Below are positions 42,386 through 51,815 of a stretch of DNA of 64,000 nucleotides, one piece after another. The stretch is from Pseudomonas lundensis (GTDB lineage: Bacteria > Pseudomonadota > Gammaproteobacteria > Pseudomonadales > Pseudomonadaceae), in assembly GCF_001042985.1 (NCBI RefSeq), contig NZ_JYKY01000017.1, positions 1 to 64,000 of the forward strand. Reading direction: 5' to 3'. Under the pieces are notes generated by a model. The model was not told where the DNA came from, ran no database searches, and was given only the letters and a program-made list of their open reading frames with translations. The position numbers were made by a program, and so were the translations under genes. Position 1 is the stretch's first letter, and each line of letters begins with the position of its first letter.

Positions 42386-42838
42386 ATGTCCACACCCAAA
42401 CCCTACACGCATATTTTGGTTGCCGTAGACCTGACCGAAGAGTGCGACCCGGTGATTTATCGCGCCAGCGCCAGCGCAGAAGCCAATGGCGCCACGCTGT
42501 CTTTGATCCACATCGTCGAACCCATGGCCATGGCCTTTGGCGGGGATGTGCCGATGGACCTGTCACAGTTGCAACAACAACAGTTTGATCAGGCCAAAGA
42601 GCGCCTTGATCGGCTGATCGATATCTATCCGCAACTCACAAAAGAAAATTGCAAGCTGGCCTATGGCCAACCCCGACAAGAAATTCACAGTTTTGCCAAG
42701 GAGCATCACTGCGACCTGATCGTCGTCGGCAGCCACGGCCGCCACGGCCTTGCCCTGCTATTGGGCTCCACCGCCAACGACGTGCTGCATGGCGCGCCTT
42801 GCGACGTACTGGCGGTCAGCCTCAAAAAGCCCGACTGA
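42386..42838 (+). CDS. uspA: Universal stress protein, UspA family
   Basis: A 150-residue single-domain Usp protein. It starts with THILVAVDLTEE (residues 8-19) and ends with the ATP-binding-type motif GSHGRHGLALLLGSTANDVLHGAPCDVLAV (G-2x-G-9x-G(S/T)). It is cytosolic and probably nucleotide-binding. It has an AGGAG site and is followed by a bidirectional terminator shared with uup. Confidence 0.93.
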   Translation: MSTPKPYTHILVAVDLTEECDPVIYRASASAEANGATLSLIHIVEPMAMAFGGDVPMDLSQLQQQQFDQAKERLDRLIDIYPQLTKENCKLAYGQPRQEIHSFAKEHHCDLIVVGSHGRHGLALLLGSTANDVLHGAPCDVLAVSLKKPD

Positions 42839-42853
42839 GCCCCCCCGCGAGCA

Positions 42854-42892
42854 AAAAAGCCCGACCTTTTGATTAAAAAGGCCGGGCTTTTT
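42854..42892. terminator. Bidirectional terminator between uspA and uup
   Basis: A near-perfect hairpin (AAAAAGCCCGACCTTTT, GATT loop, then the complement ending CGGGCTTTTT) with T runs on both strands. It lies between convergent uspA and uup. Confidence 0.88.
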
Positions 42893-42911
42893 CAGTTCAG
42901 CGACAGCTCAA

Positions 42912-44825
42912 TCAGGCATCCAGCTCAGCCCAACGCTCCACCAGTTGCTCAAGTTCCGCTTGCAACGCTTCAAGCTTGGCAATCACTTCAGCCGTTTGTG
43001 CAGCAGGACGCTGATAGAAGCCCGCGTCAGCCATTTCAGCTTCGACTGCGGCAATCGCCTGCTCCTTGGCATCAATCTCGCCCGGGAGCGCTTCCAGTTC
43101 GCGCTGCAGCTTGTAGCTCAGCTTCTTTTTTGCCGCAACAGGTGCCGCCGGCGCTTGCGCGGGAGCTGCTGTGACCACGGCCGAGGTGAGGTCCGCCTTG
43201 CCGGATTTGCTTTCAGTCACGCCGAGCAAGCGCGGCGAGCCGCCCTGGCGCAGCCAGTCCTGATAACCGCCCACGTATTCACGCACCTTGCCTTCGCCTT
43301 CAAAGACCAACGTGCTGGTGACCACGTTGTCGAGAAATGCCCGGTCGTGACTGACCATCAATACGGTGCCCTTGAAGGTCAGCAAGACCTCTTCAAGCAG
43401 TTCGAGGGTTTCGACGTCGAGGTCGTTGGTCGGTTCGTCGAGGACCAGCAGGTTGGCAGGCTTGCTGAACAACTTGGCCAGCAGCAAGCGCGCACGCTCG
43501 CCCCCTGACAGCGCCTTGACCGGCGTGCGGGCACGCTGCGGGCTGAACAGGAAATCACCCAGGTAGCTGAGGACGTGGCGGCTTTGGCCATCGATATCGA
43601 TAAAGTCACGGCCTTCAGCCACGTTATCGATAACGGTTTTTTCCAGGTCCAACTGATGACGCAACTGGTCGAAGTACGCCACGTCGATGCGCGTCCCCTC
43701 TTCCACCTTGCCGTTGGTAGGCTGCAAACCGCCCAGCATCAACTTGAGCAGGGTCGTTTTGCCCGTACCGTTGGCGCCCAGCAGACCGATACGGTCGCCG
43801 CGCTGCAACACCATCGAGAAGTCCTTGATCAGGAACGGACCTTCCGGGTGCGCGAAGCTGACGTTTTCCAGCACCATCACTTGCTTGCCGGACTTGTCAG
43901 CGGTGTCGAGCTGGATATTGGCTTTGCCGGTGCGCTCACGGCGCTCGCTGCGTTCAACACGCAGGGCCTTGAGCGCACGCACACGGCCTTCGTTACGGGT
44001 GCGACGCGCCTTGATGCCCTGGCGAATCCACACTTCTTCCTGGGCCAGGCGCTTGTCGAACAGCGCGTTCGCGGTTTCTTCCGCTGCCAGGCTGGCTTCC
44101 TTATGGACCAGGAAACTGGCGTAGTCGCCGTTCCAGTCAATCAGGCCGCCACGGTCCAGCTCCAGAATCCGGGTCGCCAGATTTTGCAGGAATGAACGGT
44201 CGTGGGTAATGAACAGCACGGCCCCCTGGAAGTCCTTGAGGGCTTCTTCGAGCCAGGCGATTGCACCGATGTCCAGGTGGTTGGTCGGTTCGTCGAGCAG
44301 CAGCAGGTCCGGCTCGGACACCAGCGCTTGCGCCAACAGAACACGACGACGCCAGCCGCCGGACAATTCGGCCAGGGTTTTGTCCGCCGGCAATTGCAAG
44401 CGGCTCAGGGTGCTGTCGACCAGTTGCTGCAAGCGCCAGCCGTCACGGGCTTCGAGGTCTTGCTGGACGTGCATCAACTTGTCCAGATCGGCGTCGGTGA
44501 CGATGTTCTGGCTGAGGTGGTGGTACTGAGCCAGCAGCTCGCCCACACCGTCGAGGCCTTCGGCCACCACGTCGAACACCGTCCGTCCGTCGGCAACCGG
44601 CAACTCTTGCGGCAATTCGCCAATCTTGAGGCCGGGTGCGCGCCAGACAGAGCCGTCGTCGGGCTTTTGATCACCTTTTACCAGCTTCATCATGCTGGAC
44701 TTGCCGGTGCCGTTGCGGCCGATGATGCACACCCGCTCTCCACGGGCGATCTGCCAGGACACCTTGTCCAACAACGGCGTAGAGCCGAAAGCAAGGGACA
44801 CATCGCTGAATTTGAGCAGGGTCAT
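42912..44825 (-). CDS. uup: ABC-F family ATPase Uup
   Basis: The start at 44825 (MTLLKFSDVSLAFGSTPLL) gives 637 residues. Two ABC cassettes are in tandem: Walker A GRNGTGKSS (about 36-44) with LSGGWRRRV, and GANGTGKTT (about 353-361) with LSGGERARLLLAKL. A P-site linker lies between, and the C-terminus (about 560-637) is a coiled coil (LEALQAELEQLVERW). Uup is a soluble ABC-F protein linked to ribosome/replication-fork branch stability. It is divergent from slt. Confidence 0.93.
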   Translation of the reverse strand: MTLLKFSDVSLAFGSTPLLDKVSWQIARGERVCIIGRNGTGKSSMMKLVKGDQKPDDGSVWRAPGLKIGELPQELPVADGRTVFDVVAEGLDGVGELLAQYHHLSQNIVTDADLDKLMHVQQDLEARDGWRLQQLVDSTLSRLQLPADKTLAELSGGWRRRVLLAQALVSEPDLLLLDEPTNHLDIGAIAWLEEALKDFQGAVLFITHDRSFLQNLATRILELDRGGLIDWNGDYASFLVHKEASLAAEETANALFDKRLAQEEVWIRQGIKARRTRNEGRVRALKALRVERSERRERTGKANIQLDTADKSGKQVMVLENVSFAHPEGPFLIKDFSMVLQRGDRIGLLGANGTGKTTLLKLMLGGLQPTNGKVEEGTRIDVAYFDQLRHQLDLEKTVIDNVAEGRDFIDIDGQSRHVLSYLGDFLFSPQRARTPVKALSGGERARLLLAKLFSKPANLLVLDEPTNDLDVETLELLEEVLLTFKGTVLMVSHDRAFLDNVVTSTLVFEGEGKVREYVGGYQDWLRQGGSPRLLGVTESKSGKADLTSAVVTAAPAQAPAAPVAAKKKLSYKLQRELEALPGEIDAKEQAIAAVEAEMADAGFYQRPAAQTAEVIAKLEALQAELEQLVERWAELDA

Positions 44826-45041
44826 GAGCTTCTCCAAAAACTGGGCGCGCATTCTACCTGATTTGCGCCTTCAGGCGGCCGGCTATTTATTGTTGGCCCT
44901 GCGCTTGCCTCCATTCAGTCGCAAGTTTCACCGCTGGGCCTGCAAGGCGTTCACGCGCTGCTGGCAAAAGGCTAAGCTACGACTCAATCAGTGCCGGGCT
45001 CCCCCTGCACACACCGCGTTTTTCATCTGTACGGAAGCCCC

Positions 45042-46970
45042 ATGCGCAGTCGTCTCTTCAACTTTTTATCCTGCCTGCTTCTCACCAGTTGCGCCGTGCA
45101 AGCCGCACAGGCCGCAGACCTGACCCAACAACGCCAACTGTACGACGAGGCCAAACGCGCCTTGGCCAAAGGCGATTCCGGCCCCTACTTCCGAAATGCC
45201 GATGCCCTGCGCAGCTACCCGCTGACGCCGTATCTGGCCTACGACGAACTCACCGCCCGCCTGAAAAGCGCCAGCAACGCTGAAATCGAGCAGTTTTTGG
45301 CGGCGCATGGCGACCTGCCGCAAGCCAACTGGATGAAACTGCGCTGGTTGCGCTGGCTGGCTGATCGCGGCGACTGGGCGACCTTTGCCAAGTATTACGA
45401 CCCCAAGCTCAACTTTACCGAGCTGGACTGCCTGAACGGCCAGTACCAACTGGCGCACAACCAAAAAGCCGAAGGTTACGCCAGCGCGGAAAAACTCTGG
45501 CTGGTGGGCAAAGCACAACCGGCGGCGTGCGACGCCCTGTTCAGCCAGTGGGCCGCCGACGGCCAACTGACCGAACAAAAACGCTGGCAGCGGGTAAAGC
45601 TGGCGGCTGAAGCCCGCAATTACGGCCTGGCCACCACCCTGGCTAACGGCCTCAACACGCTAGGCCCACAAGCCAAAGTGATGATTGAAGTGGCGCAAAA
45701 GCCCGATCTGCTCAGCCAACCATCGCGCTTTCTGCCAGCCAGTGAGGCCATGTCTGACGCCGTAGGCCTGGGCTTGCGACGTTTAGCGCGACAGGACCCT
45801 GAGAAAGCGGCAGCACTGCTCGACACCTACGCCACCAACATGCATTTCTCACGGGATGAAAAGGTCGCCATCGCCCGTGAGATTGGTCTGACGTTTGCCC
45901 GCCGCTATGACAGCCGCGGCTTGGACATCATGACCAAATATGACCCCGAGCTGCGCGACAACACCGTCACCGAATGGCGCTTGCGCCTGCTGTTGCGCCT
46001 GGCACGCTGGGAAGATGCCTATCAACTGACCCGCCAATTGCCGCAGGATCTGGCCACCAGCAACCGCTGGCGCTACTGGCAGGCGCGCAGCCTGGAGCTG
46101 GCCGAACCGAAAAATCCGCAAGCGCAAGTGCTGTTCAAAAATGTGGCCCGCGAACGTGATTTCTACGGCTTCCTGGCAGCCGATCGGGCGCAGACCCCTT
46201 ATCAGCTCAACAACAAACCGCTGGTGCTCAGCCCGCAACTGATTAACAAAGTGCGCAACACCCCCGGCGTACAGCGCGCACTGGAATTTCATGACCGCGG
46301 GCAAATCGTCGATGGCCGCCGTGAGTGGTATCACGTCAGCCGCCACTTCAATCGCGACGAAATGGTGGCGCAAGCCAAATTGGCCTACGACCGCAAATGG
46401 TATTTCCCGGCCATTCGCACCATCAGTCAGGCGCAGTATTGGGACGATCTGGACATCCGCTTCCCAATGGCGCACCGCGACACCCTGGTGCGCGAGGCCA
46501 AGGTGCGCGGCTTGCATTCCAGTTGGGTATTCGCCATCACCCGTCAGGAAAGTGCCTTTATGGATGACGCGCGTTCCGGCGTGGGCGCGAGCGGCTTGAT
46601 GCAATTGATGCCAGCCACAGCCAAAGAAACCGCCAGAAAATTCAGCATTCCGCTGGCATCGCCCCAACAAGTGTTGAACCCGGACAAGAACATCCAGCTG
46701 GGCGCCGCCTACCTGAGTCAGGTGCATGGCCAGTTCAACGGCAACCGGGTATTGGCTTCAGCGGCGTATAACGCAGGGCCGGGCCGTGTTCGCCAATGGC
46801 TGCGGGGCGCCAACCACCTGGGCTTCGACGTGTGGATTGAAAGTATTCCCTTCGACGAAACCCGCCAGTACGTGCAGAACGTGTTGTCGTACTCGGTGAT
46901 CTACGGTCAGAAACTCAACGTGCCCCAGCCTCTGGTGGACTGGCATGAGCGGTATTTTGACGATCAGTGA
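45042..46970 (+). CDS. slt: Soluble lytic murein transglycosylase
   Basis: The start at 45042 (MRSRLFNFLSCLLLTSCAVQ) gives 642 residues with a signal peptide cut near AQAAD. The long helical superhelix (about 30-450) precedes the SLT domain, with catalytic Glu 503 in ITRQESAFMDDARSGVGASG followed by GLMQLMPATAKETA and AAYNAGPGRV. It cleaves glycan strands in the periplasm to 1,6-anhydro products, which feed recycling by NagZ. The LTSC near the signal end could hint at lipidation, but the gene is otherwise typical Slt70. Confidence 0.93.
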   Translation: MRSRLFNFLSCLLLTSCAVQAAQAADLTQQRQLYDEAKRALAKGDSGPYFRNADALRSYPLTPYLAYDELTARLKSASNAEIEQFLAAHGDLPQANWMKLRWLRWLADRGDWATFAKYYDPKLNFTELDCLNGQYQLAHNQKAEGYASAEKLWLVGKAQPAACDALFSQWAADGQLTEQKRWQRVKLAAEARNYGLATTLANGLNTLGPQAKVMIEVAQKPDLLSQPSRFLPASEAMSDAVGLGLRRLARQDPEKAAALLDTYATNMHFSRDEKVAIAREIGLTFARRYDSRGLDIMTKYDPELRDNTVTEWRLRLLLRLARWEDAYQLTRQLPQDLATSNRWRYWQARSLELAEPKNPQAQVLFKNVARERDFYGFLAADRAQTPYQLNNKPLVLSPQLINKVRNTPGVQRALEFHDRGQIVDGRREWYHVSRHFNRDEMVAQAKLAYDRKWYFPAIRTISQAQYWDDLDIRFPMAHRDTLVREAKVRGLHSSWVFAITRQESAFMDDARSGVGASGLMQLMPATAKETARKFSIPLASPQQVLNPDKNIQLGAAYLSQVHGQFNGNRVLASAAYNAGPGRVRQWLRGANHLGFDVWIESIPFDETRQYVQNVLSYSVIYGQKLNVPQPLVDWHERYFDDQ

Positions 46971-46981
46971 CCGCGGGTAAT

Positions 46982-47011
46982 CCCCTGCAGGAGCGAGCGC
47001 ACCTGCAGGGG
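46982..47011. repeat. Perfect 10-bp inverted repeat between slt and the MOSC gene
   Basis: CCCCTGCAGG (46982-46991) and its complement CCTGCAGGGG (47002-47011) flank a 10-nt loop AGCGAGCGCA. It lies between convergent genes and could be a terminator or a REP-type unit; no T tract is present. Confidence 0.6.
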
Positions 47012-47018
47012 CAACGCG

Positions 47019-47825
47019 TTATTCCAGCACAGTCACCGGCATGCCGACTTCCAGCAGGCCGTGGCTGTCGTTCACCAGGTTCTGCCCGAACATCGTGCCG
47101 CCTTCCTGCTTGCGGTAGCTCATCAGGGTCTTCAAGGGTTCACGCTGGGTGTCACGCTCGCCGGTGTGCGGATCAATGGTGGTGAGGATGCAACGCGAGC
47201 ATGACTTCACCACGCGAAACTCCACCTCGCCAATACGCACACGCTTCCAGCCATCTTCGGCAAACGCTGCACTGCCGGAGACCACGAGGTTGGGACGAAA
47301 TCGCAGCATCTCGAAAGGTCGACCGACCTTGTCTGAAATGTCGTCGAGCGATGCCTGACCAATGAGCAACAACGGGTAACCATCGGCGAACGCCACTTTG
47401 TCATCATCGCGGCCATAACCGGCTTCGGTGGTCCGCGCCCGCTCCAGCGGCACATGCACCAGCCTCACGCTCTGGTTGATAAAGTGGCTCAACCACTGCG
47501 CCGCCTCATCGCCTGCATCGGGCACACGCAACGTGTCGCGCCAAATGGTCACACCGCGCAGGTCACTGTCGGCCTGAGGCAACGGCACGTCCAGCGCCTC
47601 AAAACCTTCGGTCGTCAGCGTCAGGCCGCCATTGGCATTCCACAAGGCCGAGAGTTGGCTCATCTGCGGGTGGGAGCGCTGGGTCAAAAAGCGCCCGGAA
47701 GCTTCATCCACCAGCATCCAGCGTCGATCACCCTCCACACCCAGTTTGTCCAGGCGCACCTGAGACAAGCTTTCGCCTTTGCCGGACTTGAGCGGGAATC
47801 GGTATATCGAACTTAGCTGCAGCAT
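47019..47825 (-). CDS. MOSC-domain protein (YcbX/MARC-like)
   Basis: A 268-residue protein. The N-terminal MOSC_N beta-barrel covers about residues 1-120 (SSIYRFPLKSGKGE) and the MOSC domain about 125-265. The conserved cysteine is in VKSCSRCILTTIDPHTGER (about residues 205-220), the molybdenum cofactor ligand of MARC/YcbX proteins. These reduce N-hydroxylated compounds. No partner ferredoxin domain is fused, unlike E. coli YcbX. Start AGCTGC-ATG with modest SD; it converges on slt. Confidence 0.9.
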   Translation of the reverse strand: MLQLSSIYRFPLKSGKGESLSQVRLDKLGVEGDRRWMLVDEASGRFLTQRSHPQMSQLSALWNANGGLTLTTEGFEALDVPLPQADSDLRGVTIWRDTLRVPDAGDEAAQWLSHFINQSVRLVHVPLERARTTEAGYGRDDDKVAFADGYPLLLIGQASLDDISDKVGRPFEMLRFRPNLVVSGSAAFAEDGWKRVRIGEVEFRVVKSCSRCILTTIDPHTGERDTQREPLKTLMSYRKQEGGTMFGQNLVNDSHGLLEVGMPVTVLE

Positions 47826-47886
47826 GAATCAGCTCCCTGCGGATTAAAAACGCCACAGTATACGAGCCGATCCTGCGTGCAAAGAA

Positions 47887-48822
47887 TCAGGCGGGCACTT
47901 GATCCAGCATCAGACGCTGACGGACCACATCCACCAGTTTGTCCGGCTGGAATTTGGACAGGAAATTGTCACAGCCCACCTTCTTGACCATGGATTCGTT
48001 GAAGCTGCCCGACAGCGAGGTGTGCAGCACCACGTATAGACCGCGCAGGCGCGGATCGTTACGAATCTCAGTGGTCAGGCGATAGCCATCCATCTCGGGC
48101 ATTTCAGCATCGGTGAAGATCATCAACAGCTTGTCGGTCATGACCTGCCCGGCATCTGCCCAACCCTTGAGCATGTTCAGTGCCTTGAGGCCATCGCTGG
48201 CCACGTGCATCTTGACCCCCAACTGCGAAAGGGTTTCGCGCAATTGAGACAGGGCGACTTTGGAGTCATCGACCAGCAGCACTTCGCGGCCCCGCGCATG
48301 CTCCAGGATCGGGTCTTCGAGCTTCTCGCGCGAGACCTTGGCGCTGTACGGCACGATCTCCGCCAGCACTTTCTCAACGTCAATGATCTCGACCAGTTGC
48401 TCATCGACCTTACTGATGGCGGTCAGGTAATGCTGACGCCCGGCGCTGGTGGGCGGAGGCAGGATGGCTTCCCAGTTCATGTTGACGATGCGGTCGACCC
48501 CGCCCACCAGAAACGCCTGAACCGAGCGGTTGTACTCGGTCACGATGATCGTACTGTCAGGGCCGGGCACCAGAGGCCGCATACCGATGGCCTGCGACAA
48601 ATCAATCACGGGCAGGGTCTGGCCACGCAGATTCACCACACCACACACAAACGGGTGTCGCTGCGGCATCAGGGTCAATTTGGGTAATTGCAGAACCTCT
48701 TGCACCTTGAACACGTTGATCGCGAACAGCTGCCGACCCGCCAGACGGAACATGAGAATTTCCAGTCGGTTTTCACCGACCAACTGGGTGCGCTGGTCTA
48801 CCGTGTCGAGAATGCCGGCCAT
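47887..48822 (-). CDS. cheV: Chemotaxis coupling protein CheV (CheW-receiver)
   Basis: The start at 48822 (MAGILDTVDQRTQLVGENRLEI) gives 311 residues. A CheW domain covers about 15-160 (FAINVFKVQEVLQLPKL, VVNLRGQTLPVIDL) and a receiver domain about 180-305 with acidic LLVDDSKVA, phosphoacceptor Asp in IFTDAEMPEMDGY and a C-terminal lysine near FLSKFQPDKL. CheV couples receptors to CheA and adapts through phosphorylation. A near-perfect FliA promoter lies 145 bp upstream, tying it to flagellar gene expression. Confidence 0.95.
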   Translation of the reverse strand: MAGILDTVDQRTQLVGENRLEILMFRLAGRQLFAINVFKVQEVLQLPKLTLMPQRHPFVCGVVNLRGQTLPVIDLSQAIGMRPLVPGPDSTIIVTEYNRSVQAFLVGGVDRIVNMNWEAILPPPTSAGRQHYLTAISKVDEQLVEIIDVEKVLAEIVPYSAKVSREKLEDPILEHARGREVLLVDDSKVALSQLRETLSQLGVKMHVASDGLKALNMLKGWADAGQVMTDKLLMIFTDAEMPEMDGYRLTTEIRNDPRLRGLYVVLHTSLSGSFNESMVKKVGCDNFLSKFQPDKLVDVVRQRLMLDQVPA

Positions 48823-48966
48823 GAATAACTCCTGGGCGTGGGGGCTGAGTGTGTGGGGTCTGTTTGCGTTTGTTCGCAGCGGCGACGAACACCCGCCCTG
48901 CGCCATGCCTGGCTAAATGTGACCCAGCGACGCTGGCTTACATTGAAACAGGAACAGACCCTAGCC

Positions 48967-48993
48967 TTATCGGCAGCAAAATCAGGACCTTGA
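48967..48993 (-). promoter_or_regulatory. FliA (sigma28) promoter of cheV
   Basis: On the minus strand TCAAGGTC (-35 element, 48993-48986) is followed by 11 nt and GCCGATAA (-10, 48974-48967). GCCGATAA is the exact flagellar sigma -10 consensus and the spacing is right. The predicted start gives a leader of about 135 nt to the cheV ATG. Confidence 0.82.
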
Positions 48994-49426
48994 CCCCCTG
49001 CGCCAAACCGCCACACAAAGTGCTGGCACTTTAACATCATCCAGTGCCATTATTGCTGCCTGCGCTTGACCCGAGCCCCCTCACCTTTCTCCCTCGCGGG
49101 CCCCTCCTAAGGGATTCCCTGAGCAGCACTCAGGAAGGCCCTGATATTCGTGCTATTCGATTGCCATTATTGTGACCCCCTTCGCATTATATGAATCACG
49201 GCAGGAACTTTTTATTACTGAAACAGCGCTGTCTTGTGCCGTGAGGTGCATATCTGCGCACCGTGCTTTTTAAAACTTACGAAGCGAACACATCCACTGC
49301 TGACACCCAAAAAGTTGCACTTAAAGTCACCCAAAACGCTGATCCAGTTGCCATGCTCATGGGTGGCTTTTGCACGATGAGCCCGGACATTTACTTAAAA
49401 GGCGTTCCAGAAGAGTGAGAATAAGC
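48994..49426. other. Intergenic stretch upstream of cheV and the 142-aa gene
   Basis: About 430 bp without a gene that I can support, AT-richer than the surroundings from 49140. A small inverted repeat CCTGAG-N5-CTCAGG lies at 49118-49134. I see no tRNA, terminator with a T tract, or recognisable binding site beyond the FliA promoter at its left edge. Confidence 0.5.
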
Positions 49427-49855
49427 ATGTTCAATGGCAATGACCGGCCATTAGCGCTAGCCGACTTTTTAATCGAAGCTCAGGTGTTATTGACCACCGC
49501 AGAAGAATGCCTGACTCACTTGCGACTGATTCACCACGACGACGACGCGATCGACTGCATGGTCAAGACCCTCTCCAGGCTGGAGAAACGCGCCAAAGCG
49601 TTGACCATCACGCCCATTGCAGGCTTTTGCCAAACCCTGCGCAGCTTGCTCAGGCAGGCAAGAAACCTGGGCGCCCTGCACGAACCAACGGTCGAGATCC
49701 TGAAGGACTGCTTCAGTCTGCTGGCCTGGCAGGTTGAGTTGATAGACCCCCACACGGGCCAACTGACCCTCGATGACAGTGAACAAAAGCTGCTGATTAC
49801 CTCTTTCACCGAACAGATCGAAGCCATGCAAACGGCTCCGCCGCCCCTCGGCTAG
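49427..49855 (+). CDS. Hypothetical helical protein, possibly HPt-like
   Basis: The start at 49427 (MFNGNDRPLALADFLIEAQVLL) gives 142 residues. The chain is predicted all-helical. The segment KTLSRLEKRAKALTITPIAGFCQTL resembles the phosphorylated helix of HPt/CheA-P1 domains (HxLKGxA-x-L), but the histidine position holds leucine, so it would be a degenerate, non-phosphorylatable version or a chance likeness. Two HH histidines (residues 34-35) lie earlier, off the usual site. It lies alone between cheV and a two-component pair. Confidence 0.5.
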   Translation: MFNGNDRPLALADFLIEAQVLLTTAEECLTHLRLIHHDDDAIDCMVKTLSRLEKRAKALTITPIAGFCQTLRSLLRQARNLGALHEPTVEILKDCFSLLAWQVELIDPHTGQLTLDDSEQKLLITSFTEQIEAMQTAPPPLG

Positions 49856-50268
49856 CCTCGTCCGCCGCCTTCTCCCGGTCTATTTATTCAACGCCCGGCA
49901 GAAAGACAGCGTGCGGTGAATACATCATATGTCGATCATCTTGTAAGTTAATTCGCATATCAGACTATAGGCGCCGTTCAGGTGTTTGCAGTTAAGCGCC
50001 AACTAAGCTATCGACTTATTTCCTATTTAAGCGCGCACGCAAAACCTGTAATACGCCAACTAACACCGCTGTGCAGGGCGCCATTTAAATTGCGTCAAAG
50101 GCGACCCGCTTTAAATGAAGTGATACCATGCGCGCCGATCGTTGAGCCGGACGTCTGTGTCGCAGATCCGTTCAGGCTTCGCATCAACCATGAACGTTGA
50201 TCCCGTTAACTCTTTACCTGCCAGCCATCTGCCAGGTCCTTCAGCGAACACCTTTGGCTCCACACGCT
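49856..50268. other. Intergenic stretch before the two-component pair
   Basis: About 410 bp. Short frames occur (49982-50200; 50190-50315 starting MNVDPVNSLPA) but none has a ribosome site or a recognisable family. Nothing else supported is seen; a promoter for the kinase gene presumably lies here. Confidence 0.45.
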
Positions 50269-51159
50269 ATGCACGCCAGTCTCAAGTCATTCAAGCCTTT
50301 GTGCCCAACGGGTAAAACCGCTCGCCGGCTGACGGCAGCGCTTTGTCTTTGCTCTGCACTTTCAAGCCTCATCGTCTACTGGACCTGCGACGCATTGCCC
50401 ACCCCGTTGATGCTGCTCGACCTGACCGCCCTGGCCAGCGTCGGGTGGCTGCTGCGGGACTCGCGCCACGCCATCCAGCTGCAACCCAAAGAACTGGCGG
50501 CCCGCATGATCGAAGTGCAGGAAAACGAACGCCAGCACTTGAGCCGCGAACTGCATGACGACATTGGCCAATTGCTGACCGCCGCCACCCTGCAAACCCG
50601 CTGGCTGCAACGCCGGGTTCCCGACGACTTGCAAGCGCACTGCCTGAGCCTGTGCACGTTGCTGGAAGAAACCCTGGCCAAGGTGCGCGATGTGTCCGCG
50701 GCGTTCAATCCACGCCAGATTGCCAGTCTCGGTATCGAAGTCAGCCTGCGGGCACATTTGATCAAGACCCTCGAAAACGCTTCGCTGGGCTGGACCTTCG
50801 AGTGCCACCCGCGTTTGAGCGATATTCAGGAGGAGATGGCGGTGGTCATCTTTCGCGTCACCCAGGAGTCCGTCACCAATGTGCTGCGCCATGCCAGGGC
50901 CAGCAACCTGCTGGTGCAACTGCGGCGCCAGGCTGACGGCCTGCAGTTGAGCGTGCGCGATGATGGCGTCGGCTTTGTCCCCGCCAGCAACCCCGCAGCG
51001 GCCGGGCAACGCGGCATGGCCGGGATGCTGGAACGGGTCGCGCAACTCGGTGGCACCCTGCGCGTGATCAGCGAACCCGGCGCGGGCGCCCACATTGACG
51101 TGTTATTGCCCTGGCCCCGGCGCACGCGGCAACGGGCACAGCTGGGCCCAACCTCATGA
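50269..51159 (+). CDS. NarX/DegS-type sensor histidine kinase
   Basis: The start is uncertain: I use the ATG at 50269 (MHASLKSFKPL, 296 residues); an in-frame TTG at 50197 has no better ribosome site. Two TM helices are near residues 20-37 and 44-62, with almost no periplasmic loop. The HisKA_3 phosphoacceptor is H96 in SRELHDDIGQLLTAATLQ, followed by the N-box ESVTNVLRHA and G-box DDGVGF, GMAGMLERV. The stimulus is unknown. It overlaps the downstream regulator by ATGA. Confidence 0.85.
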   Translation: MHASLKSFKPLCPTGKTARRLTAALCLCSALSSLIVYWTCDALPTPLMLLDLTALASVGWLLRDSRHAIQLQPKELAARMIEVQENERQHLSRELHDDIGQLLTAATLQTRWLQRRVPDDLQAHCLSLCTLLEETLAKVRDVSAAFNPRQIASLGIEVSLRAHLIKTLENASLGWTFECHPRLSDIQEEMAVVIFRVTQESVTNVLRHARASNLLVQLRRQADGLQLSVRDDGVGFVPASNPAAAGQRGMAGMLERVAQLGGTLRVISEPGAGAHIDVLLPWPRRTRQRAQLGPTS

Positions 51160-51815
51160 CCTGCAATCTGCTGCTGGTGGATGACCACCTGTTGATTCGC
51201 GCCGGGGTCAAGGCGCTGGTCAACGACTTGCCGGGCTACGCGGTGATTGGCGAAGTCGAGGATGGCGGGCAACTGGTGGAGGCCGCCGAGCGACTTCAGC
51301 CGGACATCATTCTGCTGGACTTGTCGATGCGCCATACCGGCGGCCTCGAAGCCCTGCGTCAACTCAAGGCGGTTCTGCCACACAGCAGCGTGCTGATCCT
51401 GTCGATGCACACCGACCCGCACCTGATCATGCAAACCCTGGAAAGCGGCGCCCACGGTTACCTGCTCAAGGACACCAGTGCCGTGGAACTCGAACAGGCG
51501 CTGGGCGCGCTGCGCAACAATGAGCGCTACCTGAGCCCGGCCATTGCCCATACCGTGATCAATCAGGCGCTCAACCGCGGCCCTGACCCGTGCGCGACCC
51601 AGGCCCGGCAGCACAACCTGACAGAGCGTCAACTGGAGATCCTGCGCCTGATCGTGCGCGGCAAGTCCACCCGCGAAATTGCCTGCGGCCTCGGCCTGAG
51701 CATCAAAACCGTCGAAACCCACCGCGCCCAGGTCATGAAGCGTTTGCAGATCCATGACGTGGCCGGGCTGGTGCTGTTTGCCGTACGCGAGCAAATCATC
51801 AGCCTTGATGACTGA
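51156..51815 (+). CDS. NarL/FixJ-type response regulator
   Basis: A 219-residue regulator. The receiver domain has DDH at 9-11, phosphoacceptor D55 in IILLDLSMRHTGG and K in YLLKDTSAVE (about 105). The LuxR HTH covers about 150-215 (LTERQLEILRLIVRGKSTREIACGLGLS-type; KTVETHRAQVMKRL). It is coupled to the preceding kinase, with which it forms one two-component system. Its 3' end overlaps the convergent yegS by 17 bp. Targets are unknown; the psl operon lies 1.3 kb downstream. Confidence 0.88.
   Translation: MTCNLLLVDDHLLIRAGVKALVNDLPGYAVIGEVEDGGQLVEAAERLQPDIILLDLSMRHTGGLEALRQLKAVLPHSSVLILSMHTDPHLIMQTLESGAHGYLLKDTSAVELEQALGALRNNERYLSPAIAHTVINQALNRGPDPCATQARQHNLTERQLEILRLIVRGKSTREIACGLGLSIKTVETHRAQVMKRLQIHDVAGLVLFAVREQIISLDD

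Noticed and set aside
49982..50200. 72-codon plus-strand ORF
   Set aside because: No ribosome site, basic random composition, no recognised family.
50190..50315. 41-codon frame starting MNVDPVNSLPA overlapping the kinase upstream region
   Set aside because: Could be a leader peptide, but it has no ribosome site and no sign of conservation that I can see.
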